The notes under the pieces are model-generated. The model was not told the origin of the DNA, did not search any database, and saw only the letters and a list, made by a program, of their open reading frames with translations. Below, in pieces: positions 16,668 to 25,254 of a stretch of 64,000 nt of DNA. The position numbers and the translations under genes are program-made. This DNA is from DASZIT01 sp052143315. GTDB lineage: Bacteria; Actinomycetota; Acidimicrobiia; Acidimicrobiales; RAAP-2. Position 1 is the stretch's first letter. The number at the start of each line of letters is the position of its first letter. Location of the stretch: contig JBKQTE010000091.1 in assembly GCA_052143315.1 (NCBI GenBank), forward strand, positions 1-64,000, read 5' to 3'.

Positions 16668-17315
16668 TCAGAGGCCCTTGATCTGGCTGATCGGCCAGAC
16701 CACCGACACCGCCCGGCCCACGATCAGCGACCTGGGGATGGGGCCGAACCAGCGGCTGTCCTCGGAGTCGATGCGGTTGTCCCCCATCACGTAGTACTCG
16801 CCGGCCGGGATGTTCACCCCGCCGGGAGGCAGGTTGAACTGGGGGTTCGGATCCCCCGGGAGCGGCTCCGTATAGCCCTGGGGGCCCTTGGGCAGCCACG
16901 GCTCAGCCAGCAGCTTGCCGTCGATGTAGATGCTGCCGCCCCTGGCCGAGATGTTCTCACCGGGCATGCCGATCACCCTTTTGACCAGGTCGACGTAGTC
17001 CTGCTCCTCCAGTGGCGGCCGCTTGAAGACCACGATGTCCCCCCGGCGGACGTGGTAGCTGAGCTTGTCCACGATGATCCGGTCCCCGATCTGCAGGGTG
17101 GGCAGCATCGACCCGGACGGGATGGAGAACGTCTGGATGACGAACGAGCGGAGCACGAAGGTGGCCGCCACCACCAGCACGAGCATGACGGCCAGCTCCA
17201 CCACCCAGTTCCAGCTCGGCCGGCTGAGGGGCGCGGCCGCCGGAGCCGGCACCCCCTCCGGGACCGCGGTGTCGGTGGACGTCGTCGTCGTGGTCTCTGG
17301 GGCGTCAGGCGTCAC
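16668..17315 (-). CDS. lepB: Signal peptidase I
   Basis: 215 residues, one N-terminal transmembrane helix (about 38-56). The catalytic Ser69 lies in IPSGSMLPT and the general-base Lys112 in LVKRVIGMPG; the later GDNRIDSEDSRWFG box is also conserved. It removes signal peptides from exported pre-proteins at the outer face of the membrane. The GTG at 17315 has no ribosome site; TAGGGT lies nine bases upstream, so the message may be leaderless. It lies between pafA and the tat genes. Confidence 0.95.
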   Translation of the reverse strand: MTPDAPETTTTTSTDTAVPEGVPAPAAAPLSRPSWNWVVELAVMLVLVVAATFVLRSFVIQTFSIPSGSMLPTLQIGDRIIVDKLSYHVRRGDIVVFKRPPLEEQDYVDLVKRVIGMPGENISARGGSIYIDGKLLAEPWLPKGPQGYTEPLPGDPNPQFNLPPGGVNIPAGEYYVMGDNRIDSEDSRWFGPIPRSLIVGRAVSVVWPISQIKGL

Positions 17316-17391
17316 AACGGAAGGACCCTACTGCACCGGTGCTCCCGCTCCCGGTAGGGGTGACGGGTGCGGGCCCCGACCGGTCATCGGC

Positions 17392-18750
17392 TCACAGGCC
17401 GGCGATCAGCTTGTCCACGCGCTCGTCCTTGGATTTGAACGGGTCCTTCAGGAGCACCGTCCGCTGGGCTTGGTCGTTCAGCTTCAGGTGGACCCAGTCG
17501 ACGGTGAAGTCGCGACGGCGCTCCTTGGCCTTCCGCACGAACTCGCCCCGGAGCCGGGCCCGGGTGGTCTGGGGTGGGGTGGACATGGCGGTGGCTATGG
17601 CGGCGTCGTCGCAGATCCGGTCGAGCTGGTCGTGCCGCTGGAGCCGGTAGTAGAGGCCGCGCCGCCGGTCCACATCGTGGTACTGCAGGTCGAGGAGCGA
17701 TACCGGGGAGCTGTGGAGCGGCAGGTTGTGGCGCTGGCGGTAGGCCTCGATGAGCCGGTACTTGGCCACCCAGTCGCACTCGCGGTGGAGGGAGAGCGGA
17801 TCCGACTCCAGGCCCTTCAGGCAGTGCTCCCACATGTCGAGGGCCCGGTCCTCCTGCGGCGAGAGCCCCTGCCGGTCGCGGAACTTGAGCGCCCGCTGCA
17901 GGTACTCCGCCTGCAGGTCCAGGGCGCTCATCTCGCGGCCGTTGGCCAACCGCACCGTCCGGCGGCAGGTGATGTCGTGGCTGATCTCGCGGATGGCCCG
18001 GATGGGGTTCTCGAGGGTGAGATCGCGCAGCACGGTGACCGGGTCCTCGAGCATGCGCAGCACGATGCTGGTGGTCCCCACCTTCAGGAAGGTGGCGTAC
18101 TCGCTCATGTTGGAGTCGCCCACGATCACGTGGAGGCGTCGGTACTTCTCGGCGTCGGCATGGGGCTCGTCCCGGGTGTTGATGATCGGCCGGCTCCGGG
18201 TGGTGGCCGAGGAAACGCCCTCCCAGATGTGCTCGGCCCGCTGGCTGAGGCAGAACACCGCTCCCCTGGCGGTCTGGAGCACCTTGCCGGCGCCGGCGTA
18301 GATCTGGCGGCTCACCAGAAACGGGATGAGCACCTCGGTGTAGTGGGAGAAGTCGTCACGCCGGCTGGTGAGGTAGTTCTCGTGGCAGCCGTAGGAGTTG
18401 CCGGCCGAGTCGGTGTTGTTCTTGAACAGGTAGATGTCACCGCGGATGCCCTCCTCCCGCAGCCGGGTCTCGGCCCCCTCCACCAACGACGACAGGATCC
18501 ACTCCCCCGCCTTGTCGTGCACCACCAGCTCGGCGATGTCGTCGCACTCGGGCGTGGCGTACTCGGGGTGGCTCCCCACGTCGAGGTAGAGCCGGGCACC
18601 GTTCTCGAGGAACACGTTGGACGAGCGCCCCCAGCTGACCACCCGGCGGAAGAGGTACCGGGCCACCTCATCGGGGCTGAGCCGACGCTGGCCGCGCAGG
18701 GTACAGGTCACCCCGTACTCGTTCTCCAAGCCGAAGATGCGCTTGTCCAT
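17392..18750 (-). CDS. pafA: Pup-protein ligase PafA
   Basis: 452 residues. PafA uses ATP to join the C-terminal Glu of Pup to substrate lysines. The family start FGLENEYGVTCT is present, followed by DVGSHPEYATPECD, FKNNTDSAGNSYGCHENY (ATP and magnesium site), TRSRPIINTRDEPHAD and the C-terminal FTVDWVHLKLNDQAQR. The loop insertion that marks Dop is absent, which separates PafA from Dop. I chose the ATG at 18750: homologs begin at this residue, and TACCGT sits seven bases upstream (a GTG three codons earlier is the alternative). It lies downstream of prcA but seems to have its own promoter. Confidence 0.96.
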   Translation of the reverse strand: MDKRIFGLENEYGVTCTLRGQRRLSPDEVARYLFRRVVSWGRSSNVFLENGARLYLDVGSHPEYATPECDDIAELVVHDKAGEWILSSLVEGAETRLREEGIRGDIYLFKNNTDSAGNSYGCHENYLTSRRDDFSHYTEVLIPFLVSRQIYAGAGKVLQTARGAVFCLSQRAEHIWEGVSSATTRSRPIINTRDEPHADAEKYRRLHVIVGDSNMSEYATFLKVGTTSIVLRMLEDPVTVLRDLTLENPIRAIREISHDITCRRTVRLANGREMSALDLQAEYLQRALKFRDRQGLSPQEDRALDMWEHCLKGLESDPLSLHRECDWVAKYRLIEAYRQRHNLPLHSSPVSLLDLQYHDVDRRRGLYYRLQRHDQLDRICDDAAIATAMSTPPQTTRARLRGEFVRKAKERRRDFTVDWVHLKLNDQAQRTVLLKDPFKSKDERVDKLIAGL

Positions 18751-18753
18751 GTC

Positions 18754-18771
18754 CCTCACGGTATCGTGAGG
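18754..18771 (-). promoter_or_regulatory. pafA leaderless promoter overlapped by a perfect palindrome
   Basis: CCTCACG (18754-18760) and CGTGAGG (18765-18771) form 7-base arms around GTAT. The minus-strand -10 hexamer TACCGT (18758-18763) lies inside. The arrangement could be an operator or a 5'-end hairpin. Confidence 0.4.
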
Positions 18772-18797
18772 CGGTCGACTTCCAACGGACGCCCCCA

Positions 18798-18813
18798 GAT
18801 CCGCCCCCGGATC
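18798..18813 (-). terminator. Short hairpin after prcA
   Basis: GATCCG and CGGATC form a 6-base stem around CCCC, about 23 bases past the prcA stop codon. It has no T-run, so it could be a weak terminator before the separate pafA promoter. Confidence 0.3.
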
Positions 18814-18835
18814 CGGCCCCGTCGGGCCTCCGTGC

Positions 18836-19510
18836 TCAGCCCAGCAGGGCGTCCAGCTCGGCGTCCCCCAGCCGTCGGAACCGCCGGCCGTTGCCCTCGG
18901 TGAGCACCGCCACCTCGAGGTCCTTGCCCTCGAGAGTCCGGTCCGGGCCGGCCAGGGCCGCCACCGCCGCCTGGAGCGCCTGTCCCAGCGACCAGCCGTC
19001 CTGCCAGGACGCCTCCACCTGGTCGGCGATGGCCTCCGTCTCCCCGCCGAGGACGGCGTAACGGTCCTCGTCGGTGATGGTCCCCTCGTAGGCGACGTGG
19101 TACAGCTGGTTCGGTCGGATATCGGTCCCCAGCTCCGCCACCAGGATCTCCACTTCGAGCGGCTTCATCTCGTGGGTGAAGACCTGTCCCAGGTACTGGG
19201 CGTACAGGTTGGCCAGCGACCGGGCATCGACGTCCTCGCGGCTGTAGGCGAACCCCTTGGTGTCGGCGTGGCGCACGCCGGACACCCGCAGCTGGTCGAA
19301 TTCGTTGTACTTCCCGACCCCGGCGAAGGCGATGCGGTCGTAGATCTCGCTGATCTTGTGGAGCGACCGCGACGGGTTCTCCGCCACGATGACGATGCCG
19401 GTGTCGTAGACGGAGGCGATCAGTGACCGCCCCCGGGCGATCCCCTTCTGGGCGTACTCGGCCCGGTCCTTCATCACCTGCTCGGGGGCGACGTAGTACG
19501 GCATCGTCAT
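18836..19510 (-). CDS. prcA: 20S proteasome alpha subunit PrcA
   Basis: 224 residues. The family's start region (YYVAPEQVMKDRAEYAQKGIARGRS) forms the N-terminal gate and H0 helix. The protein lacks the catalytic Thr of beta subunits. It builds the outer rings of the proteasome and docks the ARC ATPase. The ATG at 19508-19510 overlaps the prcB stop codon by four bases (ATGA), indicating coupled translation of the two core subunits. A second ATG two codons later is also possible. Confidence 0.96.
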   Translation of the reverse strand: MTMPYYVAPEQVMKDRAEYAQKGIARGRSLIASVYDTGIVIVAENPSRSLHKISEIYDRIAFAGVGKYNEFDQLRVSGVRHADTKGFAYSREDVDARSLANLYAQYLGQVFTHEMKPLEVEILVAELGTDIRPNQLYHVAYEGTITDEDRYAVLGGETEAIADQVEASWQDGWSLGQALQAAVAALAGPDRTLEGKDLEVAVLTEGNGRRFRRLGDAELDALLG

Positions 19511-20322
19511 GACGGGCGTCCCTCCGCGCGGCGGCGCTCGATCAGCGTGGCGAAGAGCTGCGCCACGTCGTCGTCCGGCACCGTCTCGTACCCCTCGGCC
19601 GACACCGTGGCCACCAGCGGGTAGATCCCCCGAACCAGATCCGGTCCGCCGGTGGCCGAGTCCTCGTCGGCCGCCTCGTACAGGGCCTGGATGGCCAGCT
19701 CCACCGCTTCGTCGCGCGACATCCCGATCCGGTAGCCCAGCTTGATGGTGGTCCGGGCGTCGCGGCCGCCCGAGCCGGTGGCGTTGTGCTCGGTCTCCTC
19801 GTAGTGGCCACCGGTGACGTCGTAGGTGAAGATGCGGCCGGTGCCGCGGGCCAGATCGAACCCGGCGAACAGCGGGACGACGGCCAGACCCTGCATGGCC
19901 ATGGGGAGGTGCTCGCGGACCATCTGGCCGAGCTGGTTGGCCTTGCCCTCGAGGCTGAGCACCACACCCTCGACCTTCTCGTAGTGCTCCAGCTGGGTCT
20001 GGAAGAGCCGTACCATCTCGACGGCCGGGCCGGCGGCCCCGGCGATGGCCACCGCCGAGAACCGGTCGGCCGGGAAGACCTTCTCCATCGTCCGGTGGGC
20101 GATCGAGTGGCCCTCGGTGGCCCGTCGGTCCCCCGCCATGACGATCCCGTCGACGAACCGGAGGGCGACCACCGTGGTCCCGTGGCGGAACTGCTCGACA
20201 CCCGGGCCGGCGTCACCGGCGGTGGCGCCGACCATCGGGTGCACCGGCACCCGGAGCCGGCGGATCAGCCCGGCGAAGTCGGGACCCGGGTCGTCGGTGG
20301 AAGTGAAGAGGGGCAGCGTCAC
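19507..20322 (-). CDS. prcB: 20S proteasome beta subunit PrcB
   Basis: 271 residues with a propeptide of 48 residues. Self-cleavage is expected between Gly48 and Thr49 in HGTTVVALRF, exposing Thr49 as the active-site nucleophile. The conserved GDRRATEG and GSGGRDA segments are present. The GTG start at 20322 is only five bases after pup and is preceded by an AAGGGCGGCGAG-type ribosome site inside the end of pup. Confidence 0.96.
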   Translation of the reverse strand: MTLPLFTSTDDPGPDFAGLIRRLRVPVHPMVGATAGDAGPGVEQFRHGTTVVALRFVDGIVMAGDRRATEGHSIAHRTMEKVFPADRFSAVAIAGAAGPAVEMVRLFQTQLEHYEKVEGVVLSLEGKANQLGQMVREHLPMAMQGLAVVPLFAGFDLARGTGRIFTYDVTGGHYEETEHNATGSGGRDARTTIKLGYRIGMSRDEAVELAIQALYEAADEDSATGGPDLVRGIYPLVATVSAEGYETVPDDDVAQLFATLIERRRAEGRPS

Positions 20323-20327
20323 CGGGG

Positions 20328-20525
20328 TTACTCGCCGCCCTTCTGCACGTAGTTGCGCACGAACTCCTCGGCGTTGTCCTCCAGCACCTCGTCGATCTCG
20401 TCCAGGAGGTCGTCCAGCTCGGCCTTGAGCTTCTCACCCTTGGCCGAGTTGGCCGGCACCTCCTCCACCGCTTCTTCGGCGTGCTCGGTCGTGCTGCTCT
20501 TCTTCTTCAGTTCTCGTTCAGCCAT
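20328..20525 (-). CDS. pup: Prokaryotic ubiquitin-like protein Pup
   Basis: 65 residues, the usual Pup length, rich in Glu, Lys and Ala and largely disordered. The helical recognition segment (about 32-58, LKAELDDLLDEIDEVLEDNAEEFV) is the part that binds the ARC coiled coils. The protein ends in QKGGE. Since the last residue is already Glu rather than Gln, the deamidation step done by Dop in mycobacteria is not needed here. The ATG at 20525 is preceded by GGGAG at about eight bases. It lies 14 bases after dop. Confidence 0.95.
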   Translation of the reverse strand: MAERELKKKSSTTEHAEEAVEEVPANSAKGEKLKAELDDLLDEIDEVLEDNAEEFVRNYVQKGGE

Positions 20526-20539
20526 CTCCACCACTCTCC

Positions 20540-22033
20540 CTAGCTGCTCAACCGGTCCAACAGCTCGGCCGGACTCGAGCTCTGCTGCAGAAGCTCGTCC
20601 ACATGCTCGGCCGTGCCTCGTAAGGGGTCCATCATAGGGACGCGCCGCAGCGGATCGGTGCCGAGGTCGAACACCAGGGAATCCCAGTTGGCGGTGACCA
20701 CCGCCGACGGCCACTTGGTCAGGCACTGCCCCCGGAACCACGCCCGGGTCCCCCGGGGCGGCACCGCCACCGCCTCGTCCACCGAGGCGGCGTCCACCAG
20801 GTGCTCGGTGTCGAGCCGGGCGAAGAGGGACCGGCTGGGACGGAGGTCGTGGTACTGGAGGTCGAGGGCGGCCAGCCGGTGGTCGTCCCACCCGCAGTGG
20901 TGGCGGTCCATGTACGCCTCCATCAGCTGCAGCTTGGCCACCCAGTCGACCTGGCGGGCCAACGACATCGGGTCGGCCTCCAGGCCGTGGAGGACCCCCT
21001 CCCAGCGCCGGAGCACCTCGGCGCCCACCTCCTCGTCGCCCATGCACGCCAGCCCCCGGTCGTCGGCGTACTTGCGGGCCAGGGAGAAGAGCTCCCACTG
21101 GATCGACTGGGCGGTGGCGGTGGAGCCGTCGGCCATCTCCAGCGGTCGGTCGAGCGACCGGTCGAGGGAGACCTCGTGCATGGCCCGGACCGGGTCGGCC
21201 AGCTCCAGGTCGCGGTCCCCCGACACGTCGTCCTCGATCATGGCCAGCACCAGCGACGTGGTGCCCACCTTCAAGAAGGTGGCCACCTCCGCCAGGTTGG
21301 CGTCGCCCACGATGACATGGAGGCGCCGGTACCGGTGGGGGTCGGCGTGGGGCTCGTCCCGGGTATTGATGATCGGGCGCTTCAGTGTCGTCTCCAGCCC
21401 GACCCGCTCCTCGAAGAACTCGGACCGCTGCGAGATCTGGAACTCCGTCCGGTGGCCGTCGTGGGTCGAGGTCTCCGACCCGACCTTCCCGGCACCGGCG
21501 AAGAGCTGCCGGGTGACGAAGTGGGGGGTGACCCCGTGGACGATCCGGGCGAACGGCGCCGCCCGGTCCATCAGGTAGTTCTCGTGGCAGCCGTAGGAGT
21601 TGCCCTTGCCGTCGGAGTTGTTCTTGTAGACGACGAAGCGGCGACCGTCGGGGACCGAGGCGTCGGCGGCCTCCATCGACCGGATGAGGATCTGCTCGCC
21701 CGCCCGGTCGTAGCGGAGGCACTCGAGGGCGTTCGAGCACTCCGGCGTGGAGAACTCGGGATGGGCGTGGTCGACGTAGAAGCGGGCGCCGTTGGTGAGC
21801 ACCGTATTGAGCAGGTGGGTCTCCACCTGCGGGGGCATCGAGCCCTCCTTGGCGAAGCCGCGGGCGTCGTTCCCCGGGGACTCGTCCTCGAAGTCCCAGC
21901 CGACCTGTTGGCGAGCGACGTCGTGGGCGTAAGCGTTGATCAGCACCGACGAGGCGGTGATCGGGTTGGGGTCGCCGTGCAGTACCTGGATGCCGTACTC
22001 GGTCTCGATGCCGCAGACCTTGGGGATCGCCAC
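20540..22033 (-). CDS. dop: Depupylase Dop
   Basis: 497 residues, homologous to PafA. Diagnostic features are the start KVCGIETEYGI, the Dop loop insertion at 47-60 (DFEDESPGNDARGF), AHPEFSTPEC, KNNSDGKGNSYGCHENY and KRPIINTRDEPHAD. Dop removes Pup from substrates. Because Pup ends in Glu, only depupylation is expected here. The GTG at 22033 is six bases after TAGGGT, so dop probably starts the dop-pup-prcB-prcA transcript without a leader. Confidence 0.96.
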   Translation of the reverse strand: MAIPKVCGIETEYGIQVLHGDPNPITASSVLINAYAHDVARQQVGWDFEDESPGNDARGFAKEGSMPPQVETHLLNTVLTNGARFYVDHAHPEFSTPECSNALECLRYDRAGEQILIRSMEAADASVPDGRRFVVYKNNSDGKGNSYGCHENYLMDRAAPFARIVHGVTPHFVTRQLFAGAGKVGSETSTHDGHRTEFQISQRSEFFEERVGLETTLKRPIINTRDEPHADPHRYRRLHVIVGDANLAEVATFLKVGTTSLVLAMIEDDVSGDRDLELADPVRAMHEVSLDRSLDRPLEMADGSTATAQSIQWELFSLARKYADDRGLACMGDEEVGAEVLRRWEGVLHGLEADPMSLARQVDWVAKLQLMEAYMDRHHCGWDDHRLAALDLQYHDLRPSRSLFARLDTEHLVDAASVDEAVAVPPRGTRAWFRGQCLTKWPSAVVTANWDSLVFDLGTDPLRRVPMMDPLRGTAEHVDELLQQSSSPAELLDRLSS

Positions 22034-22039
22034 GGGCCG

Positions 22040-22045
22040 ACCCTA
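22040..22045 (-). promoter_or_regulatory. Likely leaderless -10 element of the dop-pup-prcBA operon
   Basis: TAGGGT on the minus strand ends six bases before the dop GTG. The gap to the arc stop codon is only 25 bases. Confidence 0.45.
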
Positions 22046-22058
22046 TCCCTGACCAGGC

Positions 22059-23846
22059 CTACAGGTACTGGCCGGTTCCGACCCGTTCGATGGACCGCCC
22101 GCCCTTCGTACCCCGGTCCTCGCTGATGAGCGTGCGGATGTAGACGATCCGCTCGCCCTTCTTGCCGGAGATCTTCGCCCAGTCGTCGGGATTGGTGGTG
22201 TTGGGAAGATCCTCGTTCTCCTTGTACTCCTGCCGGATCGACTCGAAGAGGTCGTCGGTGCGGATGCCGCGGCCGGTGCCGGCGATGGCCCGCTTGATGG
22301 CCAGCTTCTTGGCCCGTCGCACGATGTTCTCGATCATGGCGCCCGACGAGAAGTCGCGGTAGTAGAGGACCTCCTTGTCGCCGTTCTGGTACGTGACCTC
22401 GAGGAACCGGTTCTCCTCGTCGTCCCGGTACATCTCGGCGACCGTCGACTCGATCATCGCCTGGGTGGCCTTGGCCGGGTCGCCGCCACCCAGGGTACGC
22501 ACCTCGTCGGCGTCAAGGGGAAGGTCGGGCGTGAGGTACCGCCCGAAGATCTGGGTGGCCGCCGCCTCGTTGGGCCGCTCGATCCGGATCTTCACGTCCA
22601 GCCGGCCGGGACGGAGGATGGCCGGGTCGATCAGGTCCTCGCGGTTGGAGGCTCCGATCACGATGACGTCGCGCAGGGTCTCCACCCCGTCGATCTCCGC
22701 CAGCAGCTGGGGCACGATGGTCGACTCCATGTCGGAGCTGATACCGGTGCCCCGGGTGCGGAACAGCGAGTCCATCTCGTCGAAGAAGACGATGACCGGC
22801 ACCCCCTCCTCCGACTTCTCCCTGGCCCGCTGGAAGACCAGGCGGATCTGCCGCTCGGTCTCCCCGACGTACTTGTTGAGGAGCTCGGGGCCCTTGATGT
22901 TGAGGAAGTAGCTCCGCGTGTTGGTGTTGCCGGTGACCTGCGCCACCTTCTTCGCCAGCGAGTTGGCCACCGCCTTGGCGATCAGTGTCTTGCCGCAGCC
23001 GGGCGGGCCGTAGAGCAGGATCCCCTTGGGGGCCGGCAGCTTGTGCTCGGCGTACAGCTCGCGATGGAGGTAGGGCAGCTCGACGGCGTCGGTGATCGCC
23101 TCGATCTGCGAGTCGAGTCCTCCGACGTCGGCGTAGGTGACGTCGGGCACCTCCTCGAGGACCAGCTCCTCGACCTCGGGGCGCGGGAGCTTCTCCACCA
23201 GCAGGCCGGTGCGGGACTCCATCAGGATGGTGTCCCCGGCCCGCAGCTTCACACCGATCAGCGCGTCGGCGAGCTCGGCCACCCGCTCGTCGTCGGCCCG
23301 CCCGTAGACGAGGGCCCGCCGCCCGTCCTCCAGCAGCTCCTTGAGTACCACCACTTCGCCGGAGCCCTCGCCCTCCCGGGACAGGACCACGTTCAGCGAC
23401 TCGTTGAGGACGACTTCGTTGCCACGCTGGAGCTCGTCGGCGCCGATGTCGGGGTGGAGTGACACCCGCATCTTCCGGCCGCCGGAGAAGACGTCGACGG
23501 AGCCGTCGTCGTTGGCCCCCAGGAAGGTACCGTAGGCGGCCGGCGGCTGGGTCAGCTTCTCCACCTCCTCGCGGAGGTTGGCGATGTGCTCCTTGGCCGT
23601 CTGCAGGGTGAAGGTGAGCTTCTCGTTCTGCGAGATGGCCTGAGCCAGCTGGCCTTTGGTCTCCAGCAGGCGCTCCTCCAGGGTCTGGACCCGGCGCGGG
23701 CTCTCCTGGAGCCGCCGGCGCAGGAGCGTGACCTCCTCCTCGGCCTCGAGGGCGCGGGCCCGCAGCTCGGCGAGGTCGTCGCCCTCCCCGTCGCGGCCGT
23801 GCGGCCGGCCTTCCGCTTCGTCGTCGATGTCAGCCGTCGGAATCAC
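22059..23846 (-). CDS. arc: Proteasome-associated AAA ATPase ARC/Mpa
   Basis: 595 residues from the GTG at 23846, matching the family's 590-610. Domains: a coiled coil (about 25-100) that binds Pup, two OB-like domains (about 105-230), and an AAA module with Walker A GPPGCGKT (280-287) and Walker B VIVFFDEMDS. It ends in GQYL, the C-terminal motif that docks into and opens the alpha ring. ARC unfolds pupylated proteins. The start is uncertain: the in-frame GTG has no well-spaced ribosome site, while a perfect AAGGGAG serves an out-of-frame ATG seven bases upstream. Confidence 0.93.
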   Translation of the reverse strand: MIPTADIDDEAEGRPHGRDGEGDDLAELRARALEAEEEVTLLRRRLQESPRRVQTLEERLLETKGQLAQAISQNEKLTFTLQTAKEHIANLREEVEKLTQPPAAYGTFLGANDDGSVDVFSGGRKMRVSLHPDIGADELQRGNEVVLNESLNVVLSREGEGSGEVVVLKELLEDGRRALVYGRADDERVAELADALIGVKLRAGDTILMESRTGLLVEKLPRPEVEELVLEEVPDVTYADVGGLDSQIEAITDAVELPYLHRELYAEHKLPAPKGILLYGPPGCGKTLIAKAVANSLAKKVAQVTGNTNTRSYFLNIKGPELLNKYVGETERQIRLVFQRAREKSEEGVPVIVFFDEMDSLFRTRGTGISSDMESTIVPQLLAEIDGVETLRDVIVIGASNREDLIDPAILRPGRLDVKIRIERPNEAAATQIFGRYLTPDLPLDADEVRTLGGGDPAKATQAMIESTVAEMYRDDEENRFLEVTYQNGDKEVLYYRDFSSGAMIENIVRRAKKLAIKRAIAGTGRGIRTDDLFESIRQEYKENEDLPNTTNPDDWAKISGKKGERIVYIRTLISEDRGTKGGRSIERVGTGQYL

Positions 23847-23853
23847 CCCACAT
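23830..23853 (-). other. Candidate upstream ORF (7 codons) overlapping the arc start
   Basis: ATG at 23853 follows AAGGGAG by seven bases and codes MWGDSDG before a TGA at 23830-23832. The arc start GTG lies inside it in another frame. TAGGGT, a possible -10 element, lies just upstream (about 23876-23881). Whether it is translated is unknown. Confidence 0.3.
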
Positions 23854-24098
23854 GCGTTGGCTCCCTTGCCGGCGACCCTACACCGGCACCCCGGCCCCTC
23901 ATGCACCGCCGGATGCGTCGCCGAGGTTATCTGATGGGCCGTCAGACATTGCCGGTCGAGTTGCGGATAGCATGAAGCTACCGGGTTGAAGGTCCTGAGC
24001 TGAACGTGAACGGGCAGTTGGCGCCGCAACCCCCGAGTGGCCACCCTGCCGGTTCAGCCGAGGTGCGGACCGGCACGTCTGTAGGAGAGTTGGAACTG

Positions 24099-24335
24099 AT
24101 GAAGGTCTGGATCGACCAGGATCTCTGTACCGGGGACGGCCTCTGCGAGGAGATCGCTCCGGCCGTCTTCACCTTGCTCGACGACGGACTCGCCTACGTG
24201 AAGGAGGGCGCCGACGTGAGGGACGAACCGGGCGGATCCGCCGGCATGGCGGCGGTCCCGGCCGAGCTCGAGGACGCGGTCGTCGAGGCCTCCGAGGAGT
24301 GCCCCGGGGAGTGCATCTTCATCGAGCAGGGCTGA
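24099..24335 (+). CDS. Small 3Fe-4S/4Fe-4S-type ferredoxin
   Basis: 78 residues with Cys10, Cys16, Cys68 and Cys72. The C-x5-C pair followed by a distant Cys-Pro matches single-cluster ferredoxins of actinobacteria, which usually carry a 3Fe-4S cluster. The extra Cys72 (ECPGECI) could allow a 4Fe-4S cluster. These proteins donate electrons to cytochromes P450 or other oxidoreductases; no partner is evident here. The ATG at 24099 is preceded by GGAGAG about nine bases away. It is divergent from arc, and its 3' end overlaps the convergent trmI by 17 bases. Confidence 0.85.
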   Translation: MKVWIDQDLCTGDGLCEEIAPAVFTLLDDGLAYVKEGADVRDEPGGSAGMAAVPAELEDAVVEASEECPGECIFIEQG

Positions 24336-25254
24336 CCGGGGGCCCGTCGGGGGCCGGGCGCTCCCAGTGGGGACCCGGGGCCGGCTGGTCCGGGCCGGCG
24401 CCGCCCGGCTCGACGTCGGGGACGGCCCCGTGCTTCCGTGCGTTGTAGGGAGCCGGCTCCTCGGTGGGGGCCAGCAGCCTGGCCGTGGTCAGGAACCCGG
24501 TATGACCCACCATCCGGTGGTCGGGGCGGACCGAGCGTGCCTCGATGTGCCAGGTTCGGTGCAGCACCTCGAGCGTCACCGCCATCCCGAACCGGCTGCG
24601 GTCGAGGGCCTGGCGCAGCTGCGACGTCTGGTTGATGGTCGGCAGGTAGGAGCAGAGGATGCCCCCCGACCGTAGTGCCGTCTCGGCATGGCCCACCACC
24701 CGCCACGGCTCGGGCAGGTCGAGCACGAGCCGGTCCAGGGCCTGCTCGTCGATGCCCTGGTAGACGTCCCGCACGTGGACCAGGTACGGGGCGGAGTCGC
24801 CGAGGAGGTCGGCCACGTTGGCACGTGCCCTGGCGGCGAAGTCCTCCCGCAGCTCGTAGCCGACCACCGCCGCCCCGGCCCGTAGCAGCGCCATCGACAG
24901 CGCCCCCGAGCCCACCCCGGCTTCGAGCACCCGAACGCCAGGGGCGATGTCGGCCTGCATGAGGATGGCGGCCAAGTCCTTCGGGTAGATGACCTGTGCC
25001 CCCCGCGGCATCTTCAGCACCACGTCCGACAGGGTCGGCCTCACCACCACGAACCGCCTGCCCGTGCTGCCCAGGACGGTGGAGCCCTCCTCCGAGCCGA
25101 TCAGGTCGTCGTGGGAGACGATCCCCACGTGGGTGTGGAACGAGGTGCCGGCGCGCAGCCTGATCAGGTACTGCCGCTGCTTGGCGTCGATGAGCAGCAC
25201 CCGCTCGCCGTCCCGGAGGGCGGCGCGGTCCACTTCCCCGTACCCGGCGGTCAA
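24319..25254 (-). CDS. trmI: tRNA (adenine-N1)-methyltransferase TrmI
   Basis: 311 residues. TrmI methylates A58 of the tRNA T-loop using S-adenosylmethionine. The N-terminal beta domain (RVLLIDAKQRQYLIRL, FHTHVG), the MPRGAQVIYPKD motif and the SAM loop VLEAGVGSGALS are all present. In mycobacteria the gene lies beside mpa, as here. A Pro-rich tail of about 50 residues is longer than usual. The TTG start overlaps the preceding gene's TGA (TTGA), so translation is probably coupled. Confidence 0.93.
   Translation of the reverse strand: MTAGYGEVDRAALRDGERVLLIDAKQRQYLIRLRAGTSFHTHVGIVSHDDLIGSEEGSTVLGSTGRRFVVVRPTLSDVVLKMPRGAQVIYPKDLAAILMQADIAPGVRVLEAGVGSGALSMALLRAGAAVVGYELREDFAARARANVADLLGDSAPYLVHVRDVYQGIDEQALDRLVLDLPEPWRVVGHAETALRSGGILCSYLPTINQTSQLRQALDRSRFGMAVTLEVLHRTWHIEARSVRPDHRMVGHTGFLTTARLLAPTEEPAPYNARKHGAVPDVEPGGAGPDQPAPGPHWERPAPDGPPVSPAR

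Noticed and set aside
23830..23853. Programmed frameshift joining the short ORF to arc
   Set aside because: No slippery sequence was found, and an in-frame GTG start gives the family's normal length.
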